This document shows positions 24,101 to 36,100 of a stretch of 64,000 nt of DNA, in pieces. How positions within the stretch are numbered: the first letter of the stretch is position 1; every line of letters starts with the position of its first letter. The notes below the pieces were generated by a model. It had not been told where the DNA came from, made no database searches, and saw only the letters and a list, made by a program, of their open reading frames with translations. The DNA is from Prostheceraeus crozeri (Eukaryota > Platyhelminthes > Polycladida > Euryleptidae), in NCBI GenBank assembly GCA_907163375.1, contig CAJQUW010005232.1, positions 186,001-250,000 on the forward strand, in the 5' to 3' direction. The translations under genes and the position numbers were made by a program.

Positions 24101-27100
24101 TGCTGGTTAAACCGAAGGTTGCTGCTCACGCCATTACCTCTTATTTCTTCAATTGTTTTTTTATTATTTTTATGTTCATTATGTTTACTATCAGACGGAG
24201 CTCCACTCCTCAAGGTTTCCCAACAGCAATGTTAGCAATTTTATTTTTTGTTTCCTCTGAAAGTTTTTTTAAATTTTTTAGTTCTTCGGAATCATTCCTA
24301 AGTTTACGAATAGCTTCTAGTTGTTTTAATTCGTTTTGAGACTTGACAGCATTGGATATTGCACTAGCTGTACTACCTATAGCAGCTGCTCCTTTTGCAG
24401 CAGATGTAATCAAATCTTTATTATTTTTAATTAAGTTAACGATACTTCCAATACCAGAGAAGATCCCAGCTCCTTCCGTGTGAACTGTTTCTCTATTATC
24501 ATAATGATAAACAGGATTCATACGTGGTTCATGAGCAATTCTTTGATTTGAAGCAAATTGTTTAAGATTGTGTTTATAAATTATAGGCATTTTTTAGGAT
24601 TAAATTTGACTTTTGGGAAAAAATATTTACGATTGGTTAGTAACCACAGGACCTTTGGTCCGTTTAATATTTACGCTAAGATTTACGTTTGTGAATGGAC
24701 AACAACTTCGAGATAACTTTATTAATTGCCTGTTGCACTTTATCTATTGCGTCAAGCAGCGTGTGATGTACTTTAATTTCTCTTCTATTAACTTGCATTT
24801 TCTGCTGATTAATCTTCAACGCCGTTTTAAGAGCATTTAACTTAATTTTAAGAACATCTAATTGTCTTTTAACAGAATCTAACTGTTCTTTATTTTCTTT
24901 AGAGTTTTCTTGTAAATTTTTCTTTAATTCATTTTCTAAATTGATTTTAAGAGTATTCATTTTATCAACTTTTTCATTAAGTGAGTTTACTTCATTTATT
25001 ATTCTATTCATCTTTTTCATTTGTTGAGTAATTTTAGAACTTAATTCATCAACACTTTTTTGGAATGTAGTTTGTAACTGCTTTAAATTTTTTTTAATTC
25101 TTTCAGGAAGTTTTTCTATTTCATCTTCTAATTGTTCTTTTAACATTTTTATCTGATGTTTATTTTTAATGACTGCAGATTTTAAATTTATAGAAAGTAT
25201 TATTAAAATTTTTGATTGTTCTGAAATCTTTTTAAAAAGTTTTGCTATATCTGCTTCTAGCTCTCTATCCTTTTTATCAAGTTTTAATAATTTTTCGTTT
25301 AATGATTTGTCGTTAAGTTTAAGCAACTTTAATTCGTTCATCAGTGGAACCAAAACATCGTTTATATATTTTTCCTTTAAGTCATTGATTTGTGTATCAA
25401 CATATTGTTTATTTGTTAACTCTGTATTTTGTTGCGGAAGAATAGAAAGATGCAATGGACCAGATAAAACGTCTCCAGTTTTCATGATATAATTTTCTAT
25501 CTCTATTTCTAATTCACGATTATTCGGGATATATGCACCTCCACCAACATTTGGTAACATCATTTTTTAACAATAAAAAAATAAATTTTTTTCTAATAAA
25601 AATAAAATTTTTTCTAATAAAATTTTTTATAATAAAAATAAAAAATAATATTTTTTCTAATAAAAATAAAAAAATGGAAAATCCAAATTTAAAAAAATTA
25701 TATTCGTCCGCATCATCCTGTTCTTCTTATTCGACGAGATCAACGGGATTTGATAATAAATGTTTTGATAATAACAATAATAATCCATGTATAGATGTTA
25801 ATGTTTTGTTTCAATTACAAGCCGAAATATTTAGAGAACAGACTAAAGGTTTACCTTCTATAGAAACTAATTATTGCATTTTCTCAGGTGATCCATTTAT
25901 TAAATTTATGGAGATTGTTAGTAAATATAATGATGTAGCTTATGTGGAATTAAATAAAGAAAATATGGTTATAATAGGACATAATAATGTTTACGGATTC
26001 ATTAGAGCAGTTTTACCGATTAGTAATACTGAGTGGATAGAAAATAAAATTATCAATTATATCAATATTAAAGAATTAGTTAAAAAATTAAAATCTTTTT
26101 CGAAAGAAAAAATTAGATTATTTGTTGATGAACAAAATCAATACAACATTCATATCGGGAGTAAAAAACATAACGAAGAATTATTATGTCAAGTATATTA
26201 TAGAGATACAATTTATAAACAAGAAACATTAGAAATGCCCCAAAGATATGATGATGATACATATATAGGATTATATTCAAACTTAAATATTAATTTGTTA
26301 AAATCTTACATAAATGGCTTAGCTCAACAAGAGAAAATTTATATGTGGACTACACCTTATACTATTAACAATGTCCATAATCATAATCATAATAAACGAA
26401 CCGAAGGTTCTAGGGCTTTGCCCGATCTTAAAGAATCTTATGATAATAATGATGATAATAATATAGATGATGATAATATAGATGATGATAATATAGATGA
26501 TAATAATATAGATGATGATTCTGAAACATCTGAAAATGGTGTAAATGGTAAAAAAGATTATAAAAATATTAGTAATTATAAAAATTTATCTAAATTTCAT
26601 TTTCTTACAATTGAAAATAATAATGATGGTATAGTTGAAGATACTGTTCGACAACTATGTGTCGGGTCTACAAAATTTAAATTAGGATTTACATCTAATC
26701 AATTTAAAATTTTATCATCTTTAATAAAAACTAAAAGTGATTCAGATTATGGTGGTGTTATTAAATTTTCCAAAAGAGATCAAAGACCAATATTTTTCTC
26801 TATTATATTATTATCAGATAAAAAATGTAATTTAGAGTTGGATATTCCAATAAGAGAATGGTATCCTATCAGGGAATGGCATCCTATACCAAAAAGTGTA
26901 ATTTATGATGATGATGAAGAATCAATTGATGATGATGATGAAGAATCAATAGTTAGTGAAAATAAATTTAAATTATCTTTTGATAAAACATTATATGATG
27001 AAACTTAATATGATAAAACTTAATAGAAAATACCAAAATATTCGATAAATATATTTTCATATGTAATAAAATTTTTAGATGTAATAAATTTTTTAGATGT

Positions 27101-30100
27101 AATAAATTTTTTAGATGTAATAAATTTTTTAGATGTAATAAATTTTTTAGATATTATAAATTTTTTAGATGTAATAAATTTTTTAGATGTAATAAATTTT
27201 TTAGATGTAATAAATTTTTTAGATGTTTTAAATTTTTTAGATGTAATAAATTTTTTAGATGTTATAAATTTTTTTAGATGTTATAAATTTTTTAGATGTT
27301 ATAAAATTTTTAGATGTAATAAAAAAATTATTATTCCCACGTGTCATCATCATCACTTAAATTACTCTCACAGATGATTGTTTGAAATATTTCAGCTTGA
27401 ATATCTTCTCCGTTATAAGGTAACATAATTTCATTTTCATCAGGTGCTTGACGTTTAAGAATATTTATTTGACCAGAAAATTTTTTTTCTTCAGTATTAT
27501 TATTTTTATCAGGAATACTAATTCCAGTTTCTAAAGATCGTTTCCATGGTTTATTAACTGTAGTCGATAATGTTTTCCCCGAATATAATTTTAGAAAATC
27601 TTCTACTTTTACTTTGTTTTGTGAATAACCTTTGAATGTTTTCTTTTCACTAAGTCTCCCTTGTTCATCTACAGTAATACAGTATTTTACTTTAGGTGCA
27701 ATAAACATTGCAAAAATAATTCCACCATTTCCATAATCATTTTTCCCTTGACACAATTCTCCTCCAACATATCCAGCAGCGTCTAATTTATTAAAGAGCT
27801 CATTGGAAATATATATTGAATCAGTATCTGTATAATGAATGTATTTTTCTTTGAAACCATTAATTTCTAAAATAAAGTTATTCATGATTCTTCTAGAGTG
27901 AGAAAGAATGAAAGAACCTAAGTGTGATGGCATGAATGACGTCTTCCCATCTTTTACAATATTAGTTTTGAGAAATTCATCATCTTCCATTTCTACTTTC
28001 GCTAAATATTGTTCATCATTTAATTTTTCATAATCTTTTACTTCTTGAGTGAAATTTTTTCTCAATGTATTCTCATTCCATAAATGATATTTAGTGGTTA
28101 TATCTTTTTGCACAGTTTTGCCATATAGCGAATTCATCAATAATTTAATTAACTCATCACCTACAGTATTTCCTTCTGTTTTATATCTTTTTCTCAAATT
28201 AAAAAGTTTTTCAATATAATTTCGAAATGGTGAAACTTGATAATTTTTTTCATAAATTATACCATCAGTAATATGTAAGATTTTTCCCCCACATCTAACA
28301 ATTTCTTGTATGTCTACAGAAGTTAATACTTCATAACATATACCATTTCTAAACCTGATTACTTTTACATGAGAATTATTATTTTGATTTTTAACTTTAT
28401 CTTTTATAGGAACTGGTTGGAAAAACATATCATTCGGATATTGAAACACAACAGGGAATATTCCAGTTTTAGGTCTAAATGTTTGAGTATTAAATTTATA
28501 TACTATTTCCCGCTCTTCTTCTTGACGAAATTTTCTAGCTGATTCAGCTTTAGGGTATTCTGAATTTTCATCATACATAGCTGATGGATATAAAGATGTT
28601 GCATCAAAAGCCATTAGAAATTCATTTTTTTGTTCAAGTAGTTGATTTGAAATTTTCTTACAAATTTCAGTTTTATCTCCTAAATCTCGATACTGTTTCA
28701 TTAAATCTATTAAATTACTTCCAGGGGACAAAGCCCCACCAGCGTAGCGACCAAGGGACAAAGTCCCCCCAGCGCAGCGACCAGGTAAATACTGTTTTAA
28801 TATTGGTAACAAGATGCTACAAAATGGCGATATGTATTTTCTTATATTTGCTGAAACTCTTCCACCTTTAACAGATTTTCTAATATAATTTCTAGCCCAT
28901 AAATCTATATGAGAATGAATATTTATATTGTCATTTTGTACGCTTTTCATCCAACCGTTAAATGTTAAAGCAGAGGATGTTAAATTAGTAGTTATATCTT
29001 CACCAACTAAATCTTGCATAACATTATTATATTTGTAGATACAAAAAGCTAAAGAAAGAATATCGTTAACTAAATATGGTCTCCATTCAATTTCTTTTTC
29101 TTTATAATTTTCATGTGTTATGTCTCCAATTTCATAATTTAATTTACACACATTCGTAGGAATTTTAAAATTCTCACACCATTTAGAAAGACTTGTTTTT
29201 ATATGTTGATAACTACATTTCATTATAATAGTTTGAAGTGCTAATTTACCTGACGGTGAATCTTTTTTCATATTGTTTTTAAATCTAAAAGATTTTTGAA
29301 TGTATCTACTAACACATTCAGTTGTATAAGGATTTTGTAATGAAGCAGTCAATATTCCTCTTGAAGTTTTAAGAGGCGGTTTAGATAATTTAAAATTAGC
29401 TTTTATCGGAAAATAGGAATCAAAACCTGATGAATTGTGAGCTATTAAAGTTACTCTCGAATAATTAAATTTTCCAAGAGTTTTAAAAAATTGATGGATC
29501 GGACATACGTCCTCTGGGTTTCCCCTGATTGGACATTCATCATCCTCAGTTCTCGAAAATATTTTCACACAATTTTGAAGTTTATTAAATTCTAATTCAG
29601 TTAAATTATTATACTCATTAATCTGTTTTTTAAGTTTTTTAATTTCATCTTCATCTTTTGATCGTTTAATTTTAATCATATCACTTAACAAACGTGTTTC
29701 TAATTCTTTCAATCTTTGTTTCGGTAAACAACATATAAATTTATTAAAATTAATAGCTCCTACAGCATAAGGAATAGGATGAGCTGTTGAACAGTTAGGA
29801 TCAGGAAAAGTTTCGAGATCCCAAATATATGTTGAACCATAGTCAATTTTTTTCTTTGTTATGATTTTATATGGACGCGTTGTTAGATTTTCATCAGTAA
29901 CTGTTTTATATATGGGTTTGAAATTATTTTCAATTTCTCTAATAGCTTTTAATTTATGAGATTTATTAATTAAACAATAGTGACCAATTGTTGAACCTGC
30001 GTGAAAATAATTGTAATAAACATAATTATGAAACGTTTCAATTCCTCTAGGATTTAAATGACGATTGGCAGGACTATAATATTGAACACATTCTCCAAAA

Positions 30101-33100
30101 TATTTATTGAATTGAGAAAATTTGCAGTTTGACATTACTCCTGTTCTAGATGTGGCTTTCTCTTTATATAAAAAATTATTAAACATTTCTTTCATCATTT
30201 CTCCTTGTTCTTCATTAAAACCTCGTAAAACATTATAACATTTAATAAAACAAAAATCTTCAGAAGGAATATAACAATATTCACCGAAATATTCTTTGAT
30301 TCTATATTTCATATTAATCCCTGCCCCTCTATGCGATCTTTGTACTAACTTCATTCCAAAATCTTCATATTTAATATTACCTGTAAAAATCCATTCGTTA
30401 GCATCGGATTTCTCATCCAGATTCGAAAACCATGTTTCAAATGATTTTTTATTATAGAAGGTTACGTAAAAATTTTGAATTATATTTTCCTGATCTTTAA
30501 CAACTTTTCCAAGTAAATTAATAATTTTACCATTTGCTAAAAGTTTCCGCATATCATTTACTACATTAATAAAAGATACATTTTCATATTTAATTTCATT
30601 TGGATTAAATAAATCACATAAATCATCACCAAGTTCATCTTTAATTCTATCATCAAAAAAGATATCAGTAATAGGAGTTTCTAATATTTCTTTTGTTCCA
30701 CTTTTCTGTTTTTTAGTATTACGTCTAATACTACGCCTAGTACGTTTCTGTTTTTTAATACGTTTACTACGTTTACTATGTTTAATTTGCGCATCAAACT
30801 CAGCAGTTTGTTTCTTGATTGATTCATCAATCCTAGACGTTTGTCCGAGAGACATTTCACGATTCATATTTTTTAAAAGAAAAAATGAATTTTTACATAG
30901 AACCTCGGTTCCGTTTTTGCATATACACAGGAATATGTAATTGATGTAATGTTTCTAATTCATGTGCTGTTAAATGTTCTTTCTTAACCAACCACCATAA
31001 ATTATTATACGCCAAAAATACTCGGAAACTTCTTAAACAAAGTGGAAAGTCTTTTGTTTTAAGACACGGTTTAATACCATGTTTTGTTTTATAATCTGTA
31101 ACGAGCGCTACGTATTTATGATGATAATAAAATCTAACTTCTTTCTTCGAATTTACAGGATTTGTAGGATGACGATAATCTTTTAAAACTGGTACATGCT
31201 CTATCTTATAATCATTCAACATATTTTTTTTATTTTTATTAACAAAAAATTTATAAGAAAAAATTATTCGGTCACTCCGTTCGATCACTCCGTTCGATCA
31301 CTCCGCGAAAATATTTTCTATAACTCTTTCATGAATTTTTTTATCAATATTAATTGTAATGAAGCCATAATCTTTTGACCAAGCATTGTTACACGATTGT
31401 TTAAATTCATCTTTATTTCTTACGCATAAATCTCTTAACAAATCACTTAAGTTTCTTGCATTTATTTCAAATAGTATAAATATATTTGCATTCTTTCTAA
31501 TAACACTTCCGTCTAATGAATACATACTTTGTGTTAAATAAAATACACTACAGTTATTATGTCTACCTCTTGTGAAATAATTTCTCTGAACTGACTGATT
31601 TCTATCAGTAACACAATCATCAAAAATTACACAATGTTTCATTGTGTTATCTAGTTTACTAGGATCTTGCATATTACCACTATCATCTATTAATTGTATT
31701 TTTATATGCTTATTTTTATTAGATTCTACTAACTGATTATTTTTTGTTGCTTCTTCACACCACGAACTTATTTCTTCTTCATCTTCAGATTTTTCATATT
31801 CTTTGAATAATGAAGCAATTGCTGTTTTTTAAGATTATTTTCAAATCCATATTTTAAAAATTGATAGACGGGTTGTTCTGCCGTTGTTGTATAAATTATA
31901 AGATTGTTATAATCCAAAAAATTTGGAGTCGTTAAAATTTTAAATAATAGATACGTTTTTCCACAACCTGATCTTCCGCAAATAACTGACAAAACTTTAT
32001 TAGATAAATTTGGATGATGATTAAATTTAAGTTTCTTTTTATTTAATGGGGGTACTTCACTCATTTTTTAATAAAAAAATTTATTTTTATTTTATTTTTA
32101 TTTTTAAAGAAGAAGAAGAAAATTAAACTTCTCTAGCTTCACGTGGGAGTTTATACCTCCCGAACGGGAGTTTATACCTCCCGAACCAAAAGATCTATCA
32201 TAATCTCTTCACCTCCAAAATTTATTTCTTGTCCTTTTTCATCAGTGATTCTAATGTTAATGTTGTTAATAGTTTTTCTTGTAATAGGGAAATATATTAA
32301 TGTTTGTGGAAATACATTTAATCTATAACCAATGGGTACAGTAAAAGCTGGAAAACTGAATATTAAATTTGACAATTTACCATTTATATATCCTCCTTCA
32401 ATAATGTCACAATGTACAACAATTGAATTTATTTCAGTTATTTTTGGAATCTTCTCACCTAAATGATAACCTTGACTATAGGTTTGTTTATTAAATCCTA
32501 ATAGCTTTGACAATGATCTATCATGATTAAAATCAACTTGATGATTTTCGTCTAAAGTAAGAGAAAATTTATTAACTGCCGGTTCAACTGCAAAATGTAA
32601 TTGTTTCTTATCTTTAAATGGTATACCTAAATGTCTCTTAATTTCATTTGATATTGATTCAACTTCGTAAGAACCAGGAAGAAAAGTTAGTACTTTCCAC
32701 GTTTTGCCTTTATCAGTAGAATATCTAAATTGATCATTCACATCTTTGATAACGTTTTGAATAGTGTTAAATGTAGAGAAACTAGTCAATGCAATTTGAT
32801 AATTTTTATTTTGTTCCAAATGTAGAATGGGTTCTAAATTACAAGTGTGTGATGAAGTAGTTGTTATAATTTTTAACGTCGTACTAAATTTTGATGAACC
32901 CAAAATCTCTGTTAGATTTTCTAAATGATTATTAATTTTGTCTAAATCTGCTGAACACATTTTTTAGTTAAAAATTTTGAATAAATATTTTTCTATGAAA
33001 TATTTTTTTTATAAAAAATTAAAAACAACAACATATTTCAGCTACACTTTTATAATCCTCTTCATTTAGAATCTTCTTTTCTAACAGTCTTTTCAATATA

Positions 33101-36100
33101 GCATGAATTTCATTGAAACTAGAATTATGTCCTTCTTTTATTGCAGATATTAAAATATTTAATCTATTTAGTAATTCTTGTGGATCATCTGGTAAAAATA
33201 CAGTTGTTTCTGTTTTCTGTTTTTCAGATAAACCTTTCCCTACTTTAACTCCCGTTGATAATAAATTTTCTAATTGTTTATAACGTCTAAGAGATTTTAC
33301 TGCACCAACTCTATCTAACATAGCTTTATATTTTATGAGATCTTCTACAGCATAATTATTTAAATCTGCTCCTCTTAAAAGATCAACAAAATTTCTATCT
33401 AAATTAAAAGGAGATTTATCTGGTGAAAAAATTAAACCTCGAAAAGGTTGTGGAAATATTTCTTTTTGTCCGAGATAAAATCTAGGTATTGTTTTTCCAT
33501 CTATAAATGAGATAGAATGTTCAAATTGCATAGATTTTGGTAATTTCTTATTAATGTTTGATTCTAGTAATCCATAGTCATCTAATATAGTTTTGTGTTC
33601 TGGATCTGTTATATCAATTTGTTTATCATTATTTGTACTTTCTTTTTCAAGAGTTTTAAATGGTTTCATAGTTTTTTCAAAATCAGTTTTTACTTGCTCG
33701 GTTTGCTGCATTTTTTCAAACATATCAGATTGAATACCAGCTTTTATCATTCTATGTTGAAGATGATTTTCTTTCATAATATTTCTTTGTTTTATTAACT
33801 CTTCTAATTGTTTTATTCTTTTAAAATTATCAGCTCTAATTTTATCCATTTTTAAAATATAATATTTGAATTTTGTGGTAACATTGGAATACAGCAAAAA
33901 CATTTTACTGAACAAATTATTTTTTTATTGCTTTGTTGTTTGACATCTTTTCGTTTAAAGTTTTCTCGTTTTAAGTTTTGTTTAATAAAGTTTTGTTTAA
34001 TAAAGTTTTGTTTAATAAAGTTTTGCTTAAATTTTCGCTTAAAGTTTTTAGCTCTTCTAAAAAAATTTTGTCATTTTCTTCATTAGAAATTTTACCACCA
34101 GTAAAAGTTTTACCATCACTAGAAATTTTGCCACCCTGTTTATTCTTATCATCAACTTTTTCGGACTGTAATTGAAAGGTTTGATTTACTTCATTAGCTA
34201 TTTGGTCAAATTTTTCAATCTCATCTAACGTAATAACATTATCATCACATACTCTTTGAAAGTAGTAATGTAGTTTATCATAGACTTCTTTAATATGTAA
34301 ATGCTTAGTTTTTAATGATTTTCGTTTCTTAGTTATTAAAGATTTATCTAACATTGTAACAAGTGAAGTTGCAAAAACACCCGTACCTGTTAAAGCTGTA
34401 GCAACTACTGGAATTACTAAAACACCTGAAGATATAACAATTGTTAAAGCACCTAAACTTATTGTTAAGAATATGCCAATTCCTTGTGTTACATTCTTAA
34501 CTTTACTCCATCTCTTTCTTAATTTTTTATAATGCTCTAATCTTAATAATAATTGAGATTCCTTATCTTTCATATACCTAACTCTATCTTTGTGTTTTTC
34601 TTTGTTCATTTTTTCAATGTTAATCTTTTCAATGTCCATTAAAGTAGAACTACGTTCATATGATAACGAAGGATATATTCTTGCGGTTTCTTCCATTTTT
34701 GTTTCTTCCATTTTTAAAGAAATATTATTAGTCACATGTTATATTTTAAAAACCTAAAAGATGGATAAAATTCATGAATTTGAAATTCTCAACTTTTATG
34801 ATTTTCGGTGTCCTGGAACGGTCATGATTTAAGCGGGGGTGAAAATTGTAATTCTCAATTTTGAGATTCTTAACTTTTATGATTTTTTCGGTGTCCTGCA
34901 ACGGTCATGATTTAAGGGTGAAAATTGTAATTCTCAAATTTTGAGATTTTGAAAAATTTGAAAAAATTAGGTATTTTTAAAAACGCCCAAATTTGTGAAT
35001 TTAGGTCTTCGGCCACGTGAAATTTGAAGTCTACCTAAATTTTTGAAATTTTTGAAATTTTGATTTTGAAAAAACCCGCAAAAGTCTGACATCCGGCGCA
35101 AGCGAAGCGAAGCGAAGCGAAGCGTCGCGCCGGATGTCACACTATATACTACTGGCCTGACCCGTCGGCAGTCATCGTTAGGCGAACGAATCACCATCCA
35201 CACATCAGACTGGTCATGAACAGTTGTAAAACAAAATTCACTTGACATTGCATTCAGCATCAGGGACTATATAGTATAGAAATCGTAAGATATCCAAACA
35301 ATAGTGAATAGAGGCCGCTAGTATGAAATACTGGGAAATCATACTACTAACGAAGGAGAAGCAAGTAACGATCAGTAAAAGTAAGAAGTAAAAATGGAAG
35401 ACAAAGATAATTGAAAACAAATTACTAGTACTGTGCTTGGTGCGATCAATTGCATTGATCTAGGACTGTCTGTCAATGCACTTTGGAATGAAATATTGCT
35501 TTTGGAGATCGATTGATGTCAAGGGTCAATGCACCAATGTCAAGATGCCACTTATTGTTAGCAGCATCGCCCGTTGACACTTTTACCTTGAGGTTCCTAG
35601 CGTGCACAAGGCAATAGAGGACAAAGGCATTTATGCACCAAGGCATCTAGCTGGTTCGATGTTAGCTGCCCATTTGCTTTTGAATTTTAAATTTGACTTT
35701 TCAATTAAAAGATGATCAGAATCTCCATGCCTCACACAACCGATCACAACGAAAGAAATGATCAGAAAATGTCATTATTAGATTGATTTTAGCGCACGTC
35801 AAGGTTTGTATCCGTTGATGAGATTGACACGCGATTGTTATCTTGAAATTTCAACTTACATATACATTTACAATGTTTTCTTAATATTGAAAGGAGAATT
35901 GCGTTTTGCAATAGCTTATAATGGCGTCATACTATTAGTAGTATATACTTCTTGTAAATTGACACGTTTGGACAATCTAATTCTACAGATAACGTTTTGT
36001 CAATGAGACGCCTGTACGTGGTTCACCCGCCTCCCGCTCCCTGAAGCAAAGTCCATCCCTACCAACCTCCCTCACAAGAGGCCCGGCACACAGACAAAAC

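Larger units (their letters stand above)
17597..35153. mobile_element. Polinton/Maverick element
   Basis: 17,557 bp with termini agtagtatatagtgtgacat on both strands, flanked by the 6-bp duplication GGCCTG. Length, AG... termini, duplication size and gene content (protein-primed PolB, integrase, adenain-type protease, packaging ATPase, capsid proteins) define the family. Most genes are on the minus strand; the protease and one large acidic protein are on the plus strand. Three gene regions (major capsid, ATPase, integrase) are each broken, about three breaks in all; the rest look open. The exact target duplication and similar terminal repeats suggest a fairly recent insertion. It is treated here as a fossil. 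Confidence 0.95.
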
